Part shown: positions 17,626-26,670 of the stretch, in pieces
Numbering within the stretch: position 1 is the first letter of the stretch
Layout of the letters: every line of letters starts with the position of its first letter
Assembly (NCBI GenBank): GCA_002376235.1
Contig: DFNX01000006.1
Coordinates: 186,001-250,000 of the forward strand
From: Neorhizobium sp. UBA3556
GTDB taxonomy: Bacteria; Pseudomonadota; Alphaproteobacteria; Rhizobiales; Rhizobiaceae
Direction of reading: 5' to 3'
Length of the DNA: 64,000 bases
The notes under the pieces: generated by a model
The model's input: the letters and a program-made list of their open reading frames with translations, nothing else
Told to the model about the DNA's origin: nothing
The model's database searches: none
Position numbers and translations under genes: made by a program

Positions 17626-18858
17626 TCAGTATCCTGCCTTCTGCCGCTGGCGGCGCAGATGCGGCGGCATCTCGGCATAGACGCCTTCAAATATATCACG
17701 CACAGAGGGCCTGCCGCCGGCATGCATCGTGCCGTGCTCCTCGGCCTTGCGCTGGGCGGCGATCACCTCGTCCGTGATTTCGGCTTCCGCCTGCACATGC
17801 CGTTCCTCCGACCAGAGGCCGCGCAGGATCAGGTGCTTCTTCAATCGCAGCACCGGATCGCCGAGTGGCCAGGCTTCGGATTCCGTCTTCGGCCGATAGG
17901 CGCTCGGGTCGTCGGAGGTCGAATGCGCTCCGACCCGGTAGGTGACATATTCGATCAGCGTGGGCCCGAGATTGCGCCTTGCCCGCTCCGCCGCCCAGCA
18001 GGCGACGGCATGCACCGCAAGGTAATCATTGCCATCGACCCTCAGCGCCGGAATACCGAAACCAAGGCCGCGGGCGGCAAAGGTGCCGGAGCCGCCGCGG
18101 GCGATGCCCTGAAATGTCGAGATGGCCCACTGGTTGTTGACGACATTGAGGATGACCGGGGCGCGGTAGGTCGAGGCGAAGACCAGCGCCGAATGGAAAT
18201 CCGATTCCGCTGTCGAGCCGTCGCCAATCCAGGCAGCGGCTATGCGGCTGTCGTTCTTGATCGCAGAGGCCATGGCCCAGCCGACCGCCTGCACATATTG
18301 GGTGGCGAGATTGCCGGAAATGGTGAAGAAGCCATGATCTTTCGACGAATACATGATCGGCAACTGCCGGCCGCGAAGGGGGTCGCTTTCGTTCGAATAG
18401 ATCTGGTTCATCATCTCGACCATCGGATAGTCGTCGGCGATGAGAAGGCCTGCCTGGCGGTAGGTGGGGAAATTCATGTCGCCCTTTTTCAACGCCTTGC
18501 GAAAGGCGCAGCTGACGGCCTCCTCGCCCAGATGCTGCATGTAGAAGGAGGTCTTGCCCTGCCGCTGCGCCATCAGCATGCGGGCATCGAAGGCCCGGAG
18601 CGTCATCATGTGGCGCAGGCCGATCCTCAGGTCGTCATCGGACAGGAGACCCGCCCAGGGGCCGACAGCCTCGCCATCCCGGTTCAGCACCCGGATGATC
18701 GAATAGGCGAGATCGCGAATGTCTTCGGCTGCCGCATCCACGTCCGGGCGCGGTACGGCGCCGGCTCTTGCGATCTTCACATTGGAAAAATCGGGCTGCC
18801 CGCCCGGACGCACTGCAGGCTCCGGCACGTGCAGGCTCAGATGACCTTGCTCTACCAT
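17626..18858 (-). CDS. bkdA1: Branched-chain 2-oxo acid dehydrogenase E1 alpha
   Basis: A 410-residue E1 alpha subunit. The thiamine diphosphate/Mg site is GDGSTAESDFHSALVFAS followed by VVNNQWAIST, and the regulatory/active loop YRVGAHSTSDDPSAYRP is clear. It is the first gene of the long minus-strand operon running down to ilvE. The ATG at 18858 has GGAGGAAAT before it. A conserved 18-bp element lies about 100 bp upstream, in the 130-bp gap to the araC-type gene. Confidence 0.94.
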   Translation of the reverse strand: MVEQGHLSLHVPEPAVRPGGQPDFSNVKIARAGAVPRPDVDAAAEDIRDLAYSIIRVLNRDGEAVGPWAGLLSDDDLRIGLRHMMTLRAFDARMLMAQRQGKTSFYMQHLGEEAVSCAFRKALKKGDMNFPTYRQAGLLIADDYPMVEMMNQIYSNESDPLRGRQLPIMYSSKDHGFFTISGNLATQYVQAVGWAMASAIKNDSRIAAAWIGDGSTAESDFHSALVFASTYRAPVILNVVNNQWAISTFQGIARGGSGTFAARGLGFGIPALRVDGNDYLAVHAVACWAAERARRNLGPTLIEYVTYRVGAHSTSDDPSAYRPKTESEAWPLGDPVLRLKKHLILRGLWSEERHVQAEAEITDEVIAAQRKAEEHGTMHAGGRPSVRDIFEGVYAEMPPHLRRQRQKAGY

Positions 18859-18959
18859 ATTTCCTCCCGATCGACCTGCCTCTCCTCAAAAGCGTGTCGA
18901 TTAGAAAAGAATGGTATTCGCAGCGCCAATGGCAAGCCATGACAGAACTGCTGTGATTA

Positions 18960-18977
18960 TTCGGCCAGTTTTGCCAC
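18960..18977 (-). promoter_or_regulatory. Candidate operator upstream of bkdA1 (copy 1 of an 18-bp element)
   Basis: Read on the minus strand this is GTGGCAAAACTGGCCGAA, about 100 bp before the bkdA1 start. The identical 18-mer occurs at 20004-20021, about 100 bp before the SDR operon and pointing the same way relative to it. It contains a direct repeat (TGGC-N5-TGGC), as AraC-family operators often do. The likely ligand protein is the AraC-type regulator encoded between the two copies. Confidence 0.65.
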
Positions 18978-18988
18978 AGATGAGTCGG

Positions 18989-19993
18989 CTATGGGCTCAT
19001 CTGGCTTTTTCGAAAGGCTTCGGGGCTTAGCCCCATCCATTTTCTGAATGCCCGATAGAAGGCGCTCGGTTCGGAATAACCGAGACGGGTGGCAATCTCG
19101 CTGACGGTCTCAGTCGTATTGGTCAGCATGCTGCAGGCAAGATCGCGGCGGATCTCGTCCTTGATGCCTGCATAACTCTGGCCTTCGTCATGCAGACGAT
19201 GGCGAAGCGTGGAAGACGACATGCGCATGTCGGTGGCGAGTGTGGCAAAGCTTGCCCAGTCGGCAGGCTCTTTCTGGGTAAGCCGCCGCCTGACTGCCGC
19301 AGCCGTTCCGGCGTCATAGCGATAGCGCAACAGGATGTTTGCCGGCGCTCCGCGCAGGAACTGCCGCAACTGCTGCTCGTTGCGCGAGATCGGCAAGGTG
19401 AGCATCGCGGCGTCAAATCCCAGCCGGCTGACCGATTGCGAAAAACGGATGGGCGCGCCGAAGAAGAGCCGATGATCGGCGCTCTGTTCCGGCTCGGCGC
19501 AGCGGAAATCGACGAGGCGGATCGGGATGCGCCGCCCGACCAGCCAGCAGATAAGCCCATGCAGGATGATCCAATAGCTGCGATAGGCAAAGGCGGATCG
19601 TGGCTCTCCCTCATCGCTCAACTGCACTTCGGCAATCCCGTCATGGATCACAAGCCGGCCAGTCGGCTCGCCGAGAACGAGGTTTAGAAAGCGCAGCGCT
19701 CGTCGCAATGCCCGCTCCAGCGTCGGGGCATGCAGCACGCAGTGGCAAAGAAGGGTAAAACTGCCGCGCTGCATCGGCCGGACGCCGAGGCCGAAACATT
19801 CGTCGTCCAGTTCGGCGGCAATCGCCAGCCACAATTGCCCGAATGTCTGCGCCGAAACCGGCTCGGTGACAACGGGTGGCAGGCCGAGATCCTTAAGCAA
19901 CGGCTCTGTCGGACGCCCGCTGCGCCTCAGGCTGTCGAGCGCTTCCTCGACAAAGCTCGGTGCGATCATGTGTCGTTCGGTTTCGGCCATCAC
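18989..19993 (-). CDS. AraC-family regulator with arabinose-binding-like N-terminal domain; candidate control gene for branched-chain catabolism
   Basis: A 334-residue regulator of the OruR/ArgR-like AraC subgroup. The N-terminal effector domain (about 15-200) has FGLGVRPMQRGSFTLLCHCVLHAPTLERALRRA. The C-terminal HTH domain has MRMSSSTLRHRLHDEGQSYAG and VSEIATRLGYSEPSAFYRAFRKWMG. It lies between the bkd-mcc operon (same strand, downstream) and the SDR-thiolase operon (divergent). An 18-bp element repeated in front of both operons makes it the probable regulator of both. The effector is unknown, perhaps a branched-chain 2-oxo acid or acyl-CoA. Confidence 0.85.
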   Translation of the reverse strand: MMAETERHMIAPSFVEEALDSLRRSGRPTEPLLKDLGLPPVVTEPVSAQTFGQLWLAIAAELDDECFGLGVRPMQRGSFTLLCHCVLHAPTLERALRRALRFLNLVLGEPTGRLVIHDGIAEVQLSDEGEPRSAFAYRSYWIILHGLICWLVGRRIPIRLVDFRCAEPEQSADHRLFFGAPIRFSQSVSRLGFDAAMLTLPISRNEQQLRQFLRGAPANILLRYRYDAGTAAAVRRRLTQKEPADWASFATLATDMRMSSSTLRHRLHDEGQSYAGIKDEIRRDLACSMLTNTTETVSEIATRLGYSEPSAFYRAFRKWMGLSPEAFRKSQMSP

Positions 19994-20003
19994 TTCAGCT
20001 CAA

Positions 20004-20021
20004 GTGGCAAAACTGGCCGAA
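20004..20021 (+). promoter_or_regulatory. Candidate operator upstream of the SDR operon (copy 2 of the 18-bp element)
   Basis: GTGGCAAAACTGGCCGAA, identical to copy 1 at 18960-18977 on the other strand. It starts 10 bp from the araC-type start codon and about 100 bp before the SDR start, so it could serve both activation of the SDR operon and autoregulation. Confidence 0.65.
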
Positions 20022-20120
20022 ATTATGGATCACTTCCGTCATCGCTTACAACAGTGAAAGCTTATAAAGTGCTGATTGCCATGCAGGTTGAGGAGCCTGC
20101 CGGCAAGGGAGGATTTACAG

Positions 20121-20888
20121 ATGCTGATCCGCGATGCCGGTTTCATCGTCACCGGCGGCTGTTCCGGCCTAGGTGCCGCGACGGTGCGCATGCTGTCCGA
20201 GGCTGGCGGGCGGGTGATGATCGCCGACCTCGACCGTGACAAGGGTAAGGCCCTCGCGCAGGAATTTGCAGGACTTGTGTCTTTCGTCCGCACCGACGTC
20301 ACCAGTGCTACGGATGGGGAAGCCGCTGTTGCTGCGGCGCTCGAAACCTTCGGAAATCTGCGCGGGCTGATAAATTGCGCCGGCATCGCACCGGCGCAGA
20401 AGGTGATCGGCCGCGACGGGCCGCATGAATTCGAAAATTTTGCCCGGACGATCAATGTCAATCTGGTTGGTTCCTTCAACCTGCTCAGGCTTGCTGCCAA
20501 TGCGATAAAGGACAGCGAACCCGATGCCGAGGGAGAGCGCGGCGTGATCGTCAATACGGCATCGATCGCGGCCTTCGATGGGCAGGTCGGGCAGGCGGCC
20601 TATGCGGCCTCCAAAGGCGGGATCGCGGCGATGACGCTGCCGATCGCCCGCGAACTGGCGCGTTACGGCATTCGCGTCATGACAATTGCGCCGGGTGTGT
20701 TCGAGACACCGATGATGGCGGCCATGCCAGAGGAAGTGCGGCATGCGCTCGGTAGCAGCGTGCCGTTTCCGCCACGGCTCGGGAGGCCATCGGAGTTTGC
20801 GGCGCTGGTTCGTCAGATCCTGGAAAACACAATGCTGAACGGCGAAGTCATTCGCCTCGACGGCGCCATTCGGATGGGAGCGCGCTGA
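20121..20888 (+). CDS. Short-chain dehydrogenase, 3-hydroxy-2-methylbutyryl-CoA dehydrogenase-like (HSD17B10 type)
   Basis: A 255-residue classical SDR: TGGCSGLGAA for NAD (residues 11-20), NCAG at 85-88, catalytic S148, Y161 and K165 (YAASKGG), and the RYGIRVMTIAPGVFETPM stretch typical of type II 3-hydroxyacyl-CoA dehydrogenases. The start at 20121 has AGGGAGGA ahead of it, so the open frame further upstream is not used. Leading an operon with a thiolase and an acyl-CoA dehydrogenase, it most likely oxidises 2-methyl-3-hydroxybutyryl-CoA in isoleucine degradation. Other 3-hydroxyacyl-CoA substrates cannot be ruled out. Confidence 0.88.
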   Translation: MLIRDAGFIVTGGCSGLGAATVRMLSEAGGRVMIADLDRDKGKALAQEFAGLVSFVRTDVTSATDGEAAVAAALETFGNLRGLINCAGIAPAQKVIGRDGPHEFENFARTINVNLVGSFNLLRLAANAIKDSEPDAEGERGVIVNTASIAAFDGQVGQAAYAASKGGIAAMTLPIARELARYGIRVMTIAPGVFETPMMAAMPEEVRHALGSSVPFPPRLGRPSEFAALVRQILENTMLNGEVIRLDGAIRMGAR

Positions 20889-20909
20889 TAGGCGCACAGA
20901 GGAGGCAAG

Positions 20910-22097
20910 ATGCAATTGCAGGATCCCGTCGTCATCGTCGGTTTGGCCCGCACGCCAATCGGCGGCTTTCAGGGCGAATTGAAGGACGCGACCGCAGCTG
21001 ATCTCGGTGCAGCATCCATTCGCGCCGCTATCGAGAGAAGCGGTGTGCAGGCCGATGCCGTTGAAGAAGTCGTCTTCGGCTGCGTGTTGCCGGCCGGGCA
21101 GGGCCAGGCGCCGGCACGGCAGGCCGCGATCCATGCCGGCCTGCCTTTTGCCGCCGGTGCGACGACGGTCAACAAGATGTGCGGCTCGGGCATGAAGGCG
21201 GTGATGATGAGCCATGACCTGATCGCCGCCGGCAGTGCCGCGATCGCTGTCGCCGGCGGCATGGAGAGCATGACCAATGCGCCATATCTGCTGGATCGTG
21301 CGCGGGGCGGATACAGGCTCGGGCATGGCCGGGTGCTCGACCACATGTTTCTCGATGGGCTTGAGGACGCCTATGACAAGGGCCGGCTAATGGGCACATT
21401 TGCCGAGGACTGCGCCGAGGCTTATCAGTTCACCCGCGAGGCGCAGGACCAATATGCCGTCACCTCCCTCATGCGGGCGCAGAAGGCGATTGCGGAAGGC
21501 TGGTTCGACAGCGAGATCGTTCCGGTCACGGTCAAATCCGGCAGAACCGAGCAGGTGGCGCATCGGGACGAGCAGCCCGGCAAGGCCAAAATCGACAAGA
21601 TCCCGACCCTGAAGCCAGCCTTTCGTGAGGGCGGCACTGTGACGGCTGCCAATTCCAGCTCGATCTCGGATGGTGCGGCGGCACTGGTGCTGATGCGGCG
21701 CTCTGAAGCCGAACGCCGGGGGCTCTCCCCGCTCGCAACGATCATCGGCCACGCCACGCATTCGCAGGAACCGGCACTCTTTGCCACGGCACCGATCGGT
21801 GCCTTGCAGAAACTCTCCGACCGGACGGGCCTGCCGCTTTCCGATGTCGATCTGTTCGAGATCAACGAAGCCTTTGCGGTTGTCGCCATGGCAGCAATGC
21901 GGGATCTCGACCTGCCGCATGAAAAGGTCAACGTGCATGGCGGCGCCTGTGCGCTTGGTCATCCGATCGGCGCTTCCGGCGCGCGTATTCTGGTCACGTT
22001 GGTTGCGGCGCTGGAGCGCTACGATCTGAAACGCGGCATGACGGCACTATGCATCGGCGGTGGCGAAGCGACAGCCATCGCCATCGAACGATCCTGA
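20910..22097 (+). CDS. Acetyl-CoA C-acyltransferase (thiolase)
   Basis: A 395-residue thiolase with the nucleophile C91 in VNKMCGSGMK, H351 in GGACALGHPIGASGAR and C381 in LCIGGGEA; NEAFAVVAMAAM is also present. The protein is of biosynthetic/acetoacetyl-CoA thiolase type. In this operon it should cleave 2-methylacetoacetyl-CoA to acetyl-CoA and propionyl-CoA, the last step of the isoleucine branch, and may also take acetoacetyl-CoA from leucine. It follows the SDR gene by 21 nt, with AGAGGAGG before the ATG. Confidence 0.92.
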   Translation: MQLQDPVVIVGLARTPIGGFQGELKDATAADLGAASIRAAIERSGVQADAVEEVVFGCVLPAGQGQAPARQAAIHAGLPFAAGATTVNKMCGSGMKAVMMSHDLIAAGSAAIAVAGGMESMTNAPYLLDRARGGYRLGHGRVLDHMFLDGLEDAYDKGRLMGTFAEDCAEAYQFTREAQDQYAVTSLMRAQKAIAEGWFDSEIVPVTVKSGRTEQVAHRDEQPGKAKIDKIPTLKPAFREGGTVTAANSSSISDGAAALVLMRRSEAERRGLSPLATIIGHATHSQEPALFATAPIGALQKLSDRTGLPLSDVDLFEINEAFAVVAMAAMRDLDLPHEKVNVHGGACALGHPIGASGARILVTLVAALERYDLKRGMTALCIGGGEATAIAIERS

Positions 22098-22111
22098 CGG
22101 GAGGAAGGCCG

Positions 22112-23239
22112 ATGATCCTTTCGGAACTTCAGCAACAGATCCGCGAAATGGCCCGCAGTTTTGCCCGCGAGCGGTTGGCACCGGGTGCCGCCGAACGGGA
22201 TCGAAAGCACCGGTTTCCGCGCGAGGAATTGCAGGAAATGGGTGCTCTCGGTTTGCTCGGCATGCTGGTGCCGGAAGCTTATGGCGGATCGGATACCGGC
22301 GTGCTCGCCTATGCGGCGGCGGTCGAGGAGATCGCTGCCGGCGACGGGCCCTGCTCGACGATCATGAGCGTCCACAGTTCGGTGGGATGTGTACCGATCC
22401 TCAAGTTCGGGACGGAGGAGCAGAAGGAGCGCTTTCTACCGCGTCTTGCATCGGGCGAATGGATCGGCGGTTTCGCGCTGACCGAGCCTCAGGCCGGTTC
22501 CGACGCGTCGAACCTCAGGACACGTGCGAGGCGCGATGGCAACGATTACGTGATCGACGGCGCAAAACAGTTCATCACCTCGGGCAAGAACGGCCAGATG
22601 ATCATTGTCTTTGCCGTCACCGACCCCAATGCTGGAAAGAAGGGCATCACCGCCTTTATCGTTCCGACAGATACGCCCGGTTACGAGGTGGTCCGCGTCG
22701 AGGAAAAGCTGGGGCTGCATGCGTCCGACACCTGCCAGATCGCCTTCAACGAGATGCGCATTCCGGCGGACTTGAGGCTGGGCGAGGAAGGAGAGGGCTA
22801 TCGGATTGCGCTCGCCAATCTGGAGGGCGGGCGGATCGGCATTGCGGCGCAATCCGTTGGCATGGCGCAAGCGGCCTTCGAGGCGGCGCGCGATTACGCC
22901 CGTGAGAGAAAGGCTTTCGGCAAGCCGATCTCCGATCACCAGGCCGTTGCCTTCCGGCTGGCCGATATGGCGACCCAGATAGAAGCGGCCCGGCAACTCG
23001 TCTGGCATGCGGCAGCGCTCAGGGAGGCCGGAATGCCGTGTCTATCCGAGGCCTCGATGGCGAAGCTCTTTGCGTCGGAAATCGTCGAACGCGTCTGCTC
23101 CGACGCGATCCAGATCCATGGCGGTTACGGTTACATGAGCGACTACCCCGTCGAGCGGATCTACCGCGATGCGCGCATCTGCCAGATCTACGAGGGGACG
23201 AGCGATGTGCAGCGTCTGGTCATCGCCCGCAACTTGTGA
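22112..23239 (+). CDS. Acyl-CoA dehydrogenase, short/branched-chain type
   Basis: A 375-residue FAD acyl-CoA dehydrogenase. The catalytic base is E361 in IYEGTSDVQR, the position used by short-, medium- and branched-chain enzymes. This differs from the isovaleryl type encoded at 12752-13915. Motifs GFALTEPQAGSDASNL and QFITSGKNG frame the flavin site, and QIHGGYGYMSDYPVERIYRD precedes the base. GAGGAAGG supports the start at 22112. With SDR and thiolase genes it probably oxidises 2-methylbutyryl-CoA (or isobutyryl-CoA). Confidence 0.92.
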   Translation: MILSELQQQIREMARSFARERLAPGAAERDRKHRFPREELQEMGALGLLGMLVPEAYGGSDTGVLAYAAAVEEIAAGDGPCSTIMSVHSSVGCVPILKFGTEEQKERFLPRLASGEWIGGFALTEPQAGSDASNLRTRARRDGNDYVIDGAKQFITSGKNGQMIIVFAVTDPNAGKKGITAFIVPTDTPGYEVVRVEEKLGLHASDTCQIAFNEMRIPADLRLGEEGEGYRIALANLEGGRIGIAAQSVGMAQAAFEAARDYARERKAFGKPISDHQAVAFRLADMATQIEAARQLVWHAAALREAGMPCLSEASMAKLFASEIVERVCSDAIQIHGGYGYMSDYPVERIYRDARICQIYEGTSDVQRLVIARNL

Positions 23240-23263
23240 TGATGTCTGCCGATTAAATGAGGG

Positions 23264-24025
23264 CTAAGGCGTCTCCGCTTCGCTCGGCATTCGAGGAATG
23301 CTTGCCAACAGGGTGCGTGTATAGGCATGGCCGGGGTTAGCCAGAACTGCCCGCGTCTTGCCGCTCTCGACGATGCGGCCGCGCTCCAGAATGATGACAT
23401 CCTCGCAAAGGGACGATACCAGGCTCAGATCGTGCGATACCAGCACAAAGGTCGTCGTTTTCGACAACTCCTTCAGCAGCTCGACGATGCGGATGCGCGT
23501 GGAAAGATCCAGTGCGCTGACCACTTCGTCTGCAAGAATAACATCCGGCCGGGATACGATCGCACGGGCGATCGCGATACGCTGCCTTTGGCCACCGGAA
23601 AACTCATGCGGATAGCGCTCCGCTGCATCGGCGCTCAATCCTACGGCTGACAGGGCGTTCAGAATGGCTGTCTTCCTGTCGCCCTCGATGCCCAATGAAC
23701 GGAGAGGTTCGGCGATGATGTCGAAAACGCGCTGGCGTGGATCCAGTGACGAATAAGGATCCTGGAAAACGGCCTGTACGCCAGAGCGGAAGCGCCGCAT
23801 GAACTCCCGGTTCCTGAGATCCAGCCGGTTGCCTTCGAAGCTGACTTCTCCTGCCGTCGGCTGGTTGAGACCGAGCAGAATGCGCAGCAGCGTCGTCTTG
23901 CCTGAGCCGGATTCACCGACGATGCCGAGATTTCGACCTCTCTCGAGAGTGAGGTTCACGTCGGAAAGCGTCTTGTGGTGCCGCGTGTAGGAAAAGGATA
24001 CATTCCTGACGTCGATGAGGCTCAT
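23264..24025 (-). CDS. Peptide ABC transporter ATP-binding protein (OppF/DppF-like)
   Basis: A 253-residue ABC ATPase with Walker A GESGSGKTT, signature SGGQRQRIAIARA, Walker B VILADEVVSALD and the switch His in VSHDL. The C-terminal end (GHAYTRTLLASIPRMP) resembles the oligopeptide/dipeptide subgroup but lacks the usual Cys-rich tail. It overlaps the OppD-like gene by 4 nt and is the last gene of a five-gene set whose first is the binding protein. Confidence 0.9.
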   Translation of the reverse strand: MSLIDVRNVSFSYTRHHKTLSDVNLTLERGRNLGIVGESGSGKTTLLRILLGLNQPTAGEVSFEGNRLDLRNREFMRRFRSGVQAVFQDPYSSLDPRQRVFDIIAEPLRSLGIEGDRKTAILNALSAVGLSADAAERYPHEFSGGQRQRIAIARAIVSRPDVILADEVVSALDLSTRIRIVELLKELSKTTTFVLVSHDLSLVSSLCEDVIILERGRIVESGKTRAVLANPGHAYTRTLLASIPRMPSEAETP

Positions 24026-24831
24026 TCGGCGATCTCCAATGCGTCATCGAATGCACGCGCTGCCGCGACGAGACTTTGCGTATAGGGATGGTTCGGCTGG
24101 CTGAACACGTCGCCCACCAGCCCGGTTTCGACGATACGGCCATGCTGCATCACCACAACCCGGTCCACGGCTCCAGCGACAACCGGCAGATCGTGGCTGA
24201 TGAACAGCAACGCCATGTCCCGTTCGCTGACAAGGCGCGCCAGCAATGCCAGGATTTCCGCCTGCGTCGTCACATCCAGCGCGGTCGTCGGCTCGTCGGC
24301 GATCAGCAGTTTGGGCTTGCAGGCAAGCGCCATCGCGATTGCCGCACGCTGGCGCTGCCCGCCAGAGATCTCGTGCGGCCAGGCATCGATCATCCGATCG
24401 GGATCCGGCAATGCGACCTGATCGAGCAAGGCTCGCACTTCGCGTGTGATGCTCGCCTTGTCGGTCGCCCCTCCGTCACGTCTCGCGCGACGTTTGACCG
24501 CCTCACCGACCTGTCGACCTATTTTCATCAAGGGATCGAGCGCGGTAAGCGGTTCCTGAAATACGACTGCTGCTGCGGTCCCTCTCAGAGGCACCAGATC
24601 ACGATCGTGCGCGCCAATCACCTGGCGGCCATCAAGCAGAACCGACCCCGAGGCTTTCAGAGCGTCAGGCAAAAGGCCGATTCCGGCAAGGGCTGTCAGC
24701 GATTTTCCCGAGCCGGATTCACCGATGAGGCCGAGGCGCTCGCCGGGTGAAATGGAAAAGGAAAGATCCGTGACCAAGGACTTTTCGCCGGCCCGGATTG
24801 AAAGGCCATTAATGTCAAGTAGCGAGGTCAT
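24022..24831 (-). CDS. Peptide ABC transporter ATP-binding protein (OppD/DppD-like)
   Basis: A 269-residue ABC ATPase with Walker A GESGSGKSLTALA, QEPLTALDPLMKIG (Q-loop), signature SGGQRQRAAIAMALA and Walker B LLIADEPTTALD, plus the subgroup ending PNHPYTQSLVAAAR. The frame is open upstream within the permease gene, but ATG at 24831 overlaps the permease stop and gives the expected start. It powers uptake together with the OppF-like partner. Confidence 0.9.
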   Translation of the reverse strand: MTSLLDINGLSIRAGEKSLVTDLSFSISPGERLGLIGESGSGKSLTALAGIGLLPDALKASGSVLLDGRQVIGAHDRDLVPLRGTAAAVVFQEPLTALDPLMKIGRQVGEAVKRRARRDGGATDKASITREVRALLDQVALPDPDRMIDAWPHEISGGQRQRAAIAMALACKPKLLIADEPTTALDVTTQAEILALLARLVSERDMALLFISHDLPVVAGAVDRVVVMQHGRIVETGLVGDVFSQPNHPYTQSLVAAARAFDDALEIAE

Positions 24832-25685
24832 CGGCGGCTCCTGCGGGTCGGGTCGGCGAGATCGCGCAGGCCGTCCGCGAGAAGGTTTATGCCGATCACC
24901 AGGGACACGAGAGCGATACCCGGCGCAATGGCTCCGATAGGAGCCGTATATACGGTAGCCTGTGCTTCCTGCAGCAGCCTGCCCCAGGATGCGTTCGGCG
25001 GCGGCGCGCCCAGGCCGAGATAAGAAAGCGAGGCCTCGGCAATAACAGCGAGGCCGAATTGCAGCGCCAGATTGACAAGTAAGGTCGGCCATATGTTCGG
25101 CAGAATGTGAATCCGGATGACACCGATGCATGATGTGCCCGATATCCGCGAAGCCGTGATGTAATCCATTGAAAGGACGCGCTTGGTGAGAATCCGTGTC
25201 AGCCGTGCGACAATGGCGGAATTGGCGACGCCGATTGCGACGATTGCGGTCTGCAAGCTGGCGCCATCGCTTGCGGCCACAATCAACATGGCAAGCAGCA
25301 GGGTCGGAAAGGCGATCAGGATATCGAGGCCTGCCGCCAGAACATCATCAAGCGTCTTCGACGCGAAGGCGGCCAGCAATCCGATCGTCATGCCGATCAA
25401 TCCGCCGATGACGATCGCGCCGGTGCCGACTGTCAAGGCGATGCGCGAGCCGATCATGATCAGCGAAAAAAGATCGCGGCCGAGCCGGTCTGTTCCCGCG
25501 AGATGCAGGAGAGACACGGCTTCCAAACGCCCGCCCGACATGGCGGCGGGATCGTAAGGCGTCCAGACCAGTGTCAGGAGGCCGATTGCGATATGCAGGC
25601 CAACGATGATGGTGCCGATCGTGAATGTCCAGGAGCGGCGTTTTCGACCTTTCGAAGAGGCGATGATGGTGTTGGTATCGCTCAT
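24828..25685 (-). CDS. Peptide ABC transporter permease (DppC-like)
   Basis: A 285-residue inner-membrane permease with an N-terminal membrane segment (FTIGTIIVGLHIAIGLLTLV), the periplasmic GTDRLGRDLFS motif typical of DppC/OppC proteins, several further hydrophobic helices, and the EAA-type loop ITASRISGTSCIGVIRIHILPN that contacts the ATPases. It overlaps genes on both sides by 4 nt. Confidence 0.9.
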   Translation of the reverse strand: MSDTNTIIASSKGRKRRSWTFTIGTIIVGLHIAIGLLTLVWTPYDPAAMSGGRLEAVSLLHLAGTDRLGRDLFSLIMIGSRIALTVGTGAIVIGGLIGMTIGLLAAFASKTLDDVLAAGLDILIAFPTLLLAMLIVAASDGASLQTAIVAIGVANSAIVARLTRILTKRVLSMDYITASRISGTSCIGVIRIHILPNIWPTLLVNLALQFGLAVIAEASLSYLGLGAPPPNASWGRLLQEAQATVYTAPIGAIAPGIALVSLVIGINLLADGLRDLADPTRRSRR

Positions 25686-26614
25686 CGTGCCGCTCCTCCG
25701 CTACGGTCTCTCAGACGCGGATCGATCAATCGCTGAGCCAGATCGGCGAAAAAGCCGACAAGGAGGACAAGCAGGGTGGAGACGAACAACACGCCTTGGA
25801 CATTGGGATAGTCACGCTGTTCTATGCCGAGAAGCAGCATGGAGCCGAGACCGGGCAGTGAAAACACGCGTTCAACCACGACGGCACCGAGCAGGGTCGA
25901 GGCGAGTTCGATGCCGAGGATGGAGATGACCGGCACGGAAGCGTTGCGGATACCATGGCGAATCAGCGCTCCGGTGAAGCTCGCGCCGAGTGCGCGGGCG
26001 GTTCGCAGGTAATCGCTGCCCAGCACATCCTGGGTGGCGGAGCGTACATAGCGGATCAGCGATGCAGACATGACGATGGCAATGGTGATGACAGGAAGGG
26101 CGAGGGCGTCAAACGCTGCTTCGGGTCGCAGCCAACCACGTGGAGGGAAGCCGCCGGATGGGAACAGCCTGAGGTTCACCGCGAAGACTGTGACAAGAAG
26201 GATGCCGATCCAGAACACCGGCACGGCAATGCCGAGCTGAGAGATCACCGATATCAGCGAGCCATACCAGCGGTTCGATTTGACCGCTGCAATGATGCCG
26301 AGCGGCAGTGCGATCGCAATCGCCAGAAGGAAAGCCATCAGCGTCAAGGGTACGGTCACGGCCAGCCGTTTGCCGATCTCCGGCAGGACGGGCGTGTGAC
26401 TGACGAAGGATGTGCCGAGATCGAAGCGGGCGAGACTGGAGACAAAGCGAATGAATTGTTCGGAAAGCGGCAGGTCTGAGCCCACCTGACGGCGCGCAGC
26501 CTCGATCTGTTCGGGATCGGCGCCGACGGATACCAGCGCATTGGCGGGGTCACCCGGCAGCAGGCGCAAGAGAACGAACAGTACGGCCGCCGCGATTACG
26601 ATGGATACGAGCAA
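25682..26614 (-). CDS. Peptide ABC transporter permease (DppB-like), uncertain start
   Basis: A 310-residue permease from the first standard start (TTG at 26614), with LLRLLPGDPANALV, the loop YLRTARALGASFTGALIRHGIRN and a terminal helix before DPRLRD. The frame remains open to an in-frame stop at 26660-26662 and encodes LSYLLRRLAIL just before the TTG. That is the usual N-terminal motif of DppB permeases, so the true start is probably upstream. The best-placed codon is ATT at 26647, 8 nt after AAAGG. An ATG at 26663 is out of frame. Confidence 0.85.
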   Translation of the reverse strand: MLVSIVIAAAVLFVLLRLLPGDPANALVSVGADPEQIEAARRQVGSDLPLSEQFIRFVSSLARFDLGTSFVSHTPVLPEIGKRLAVTVPLTLMAFLLAIAIALPLGIIAAVKSNRWYGSLISVISQLGIAVPVFWIGILLVTVFAVNLRLFPSGGFPPRGWLRPEAAFDALALPVITIAIVMSASLIRYVRSATQDVLGSDYLRTARALGASFTGALIRHGIRNASVPVISILGIELASTLLGAVVVERVFSLPGLGSMLLLGIEQRDYPNVQGVLFVSTLLVLLVGFFADLAQRLIDPRLRDRSGGAAR

Positions 26615-26670
26615 AATAGCCAGACGGCGTAAAAGATAGGAAAGAATGACCGGAGCCTTTCATGGGGAAA

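Noticed and set aside
16233..18942. Two open frames of over 500 codons on the plus strand across bkdB-bkdA1
   Set aside because: They lie wholly opposite the E1/E2 genes, which have all catalytic motifs; the antisense translations are compositionally odd and unlike any family I know.
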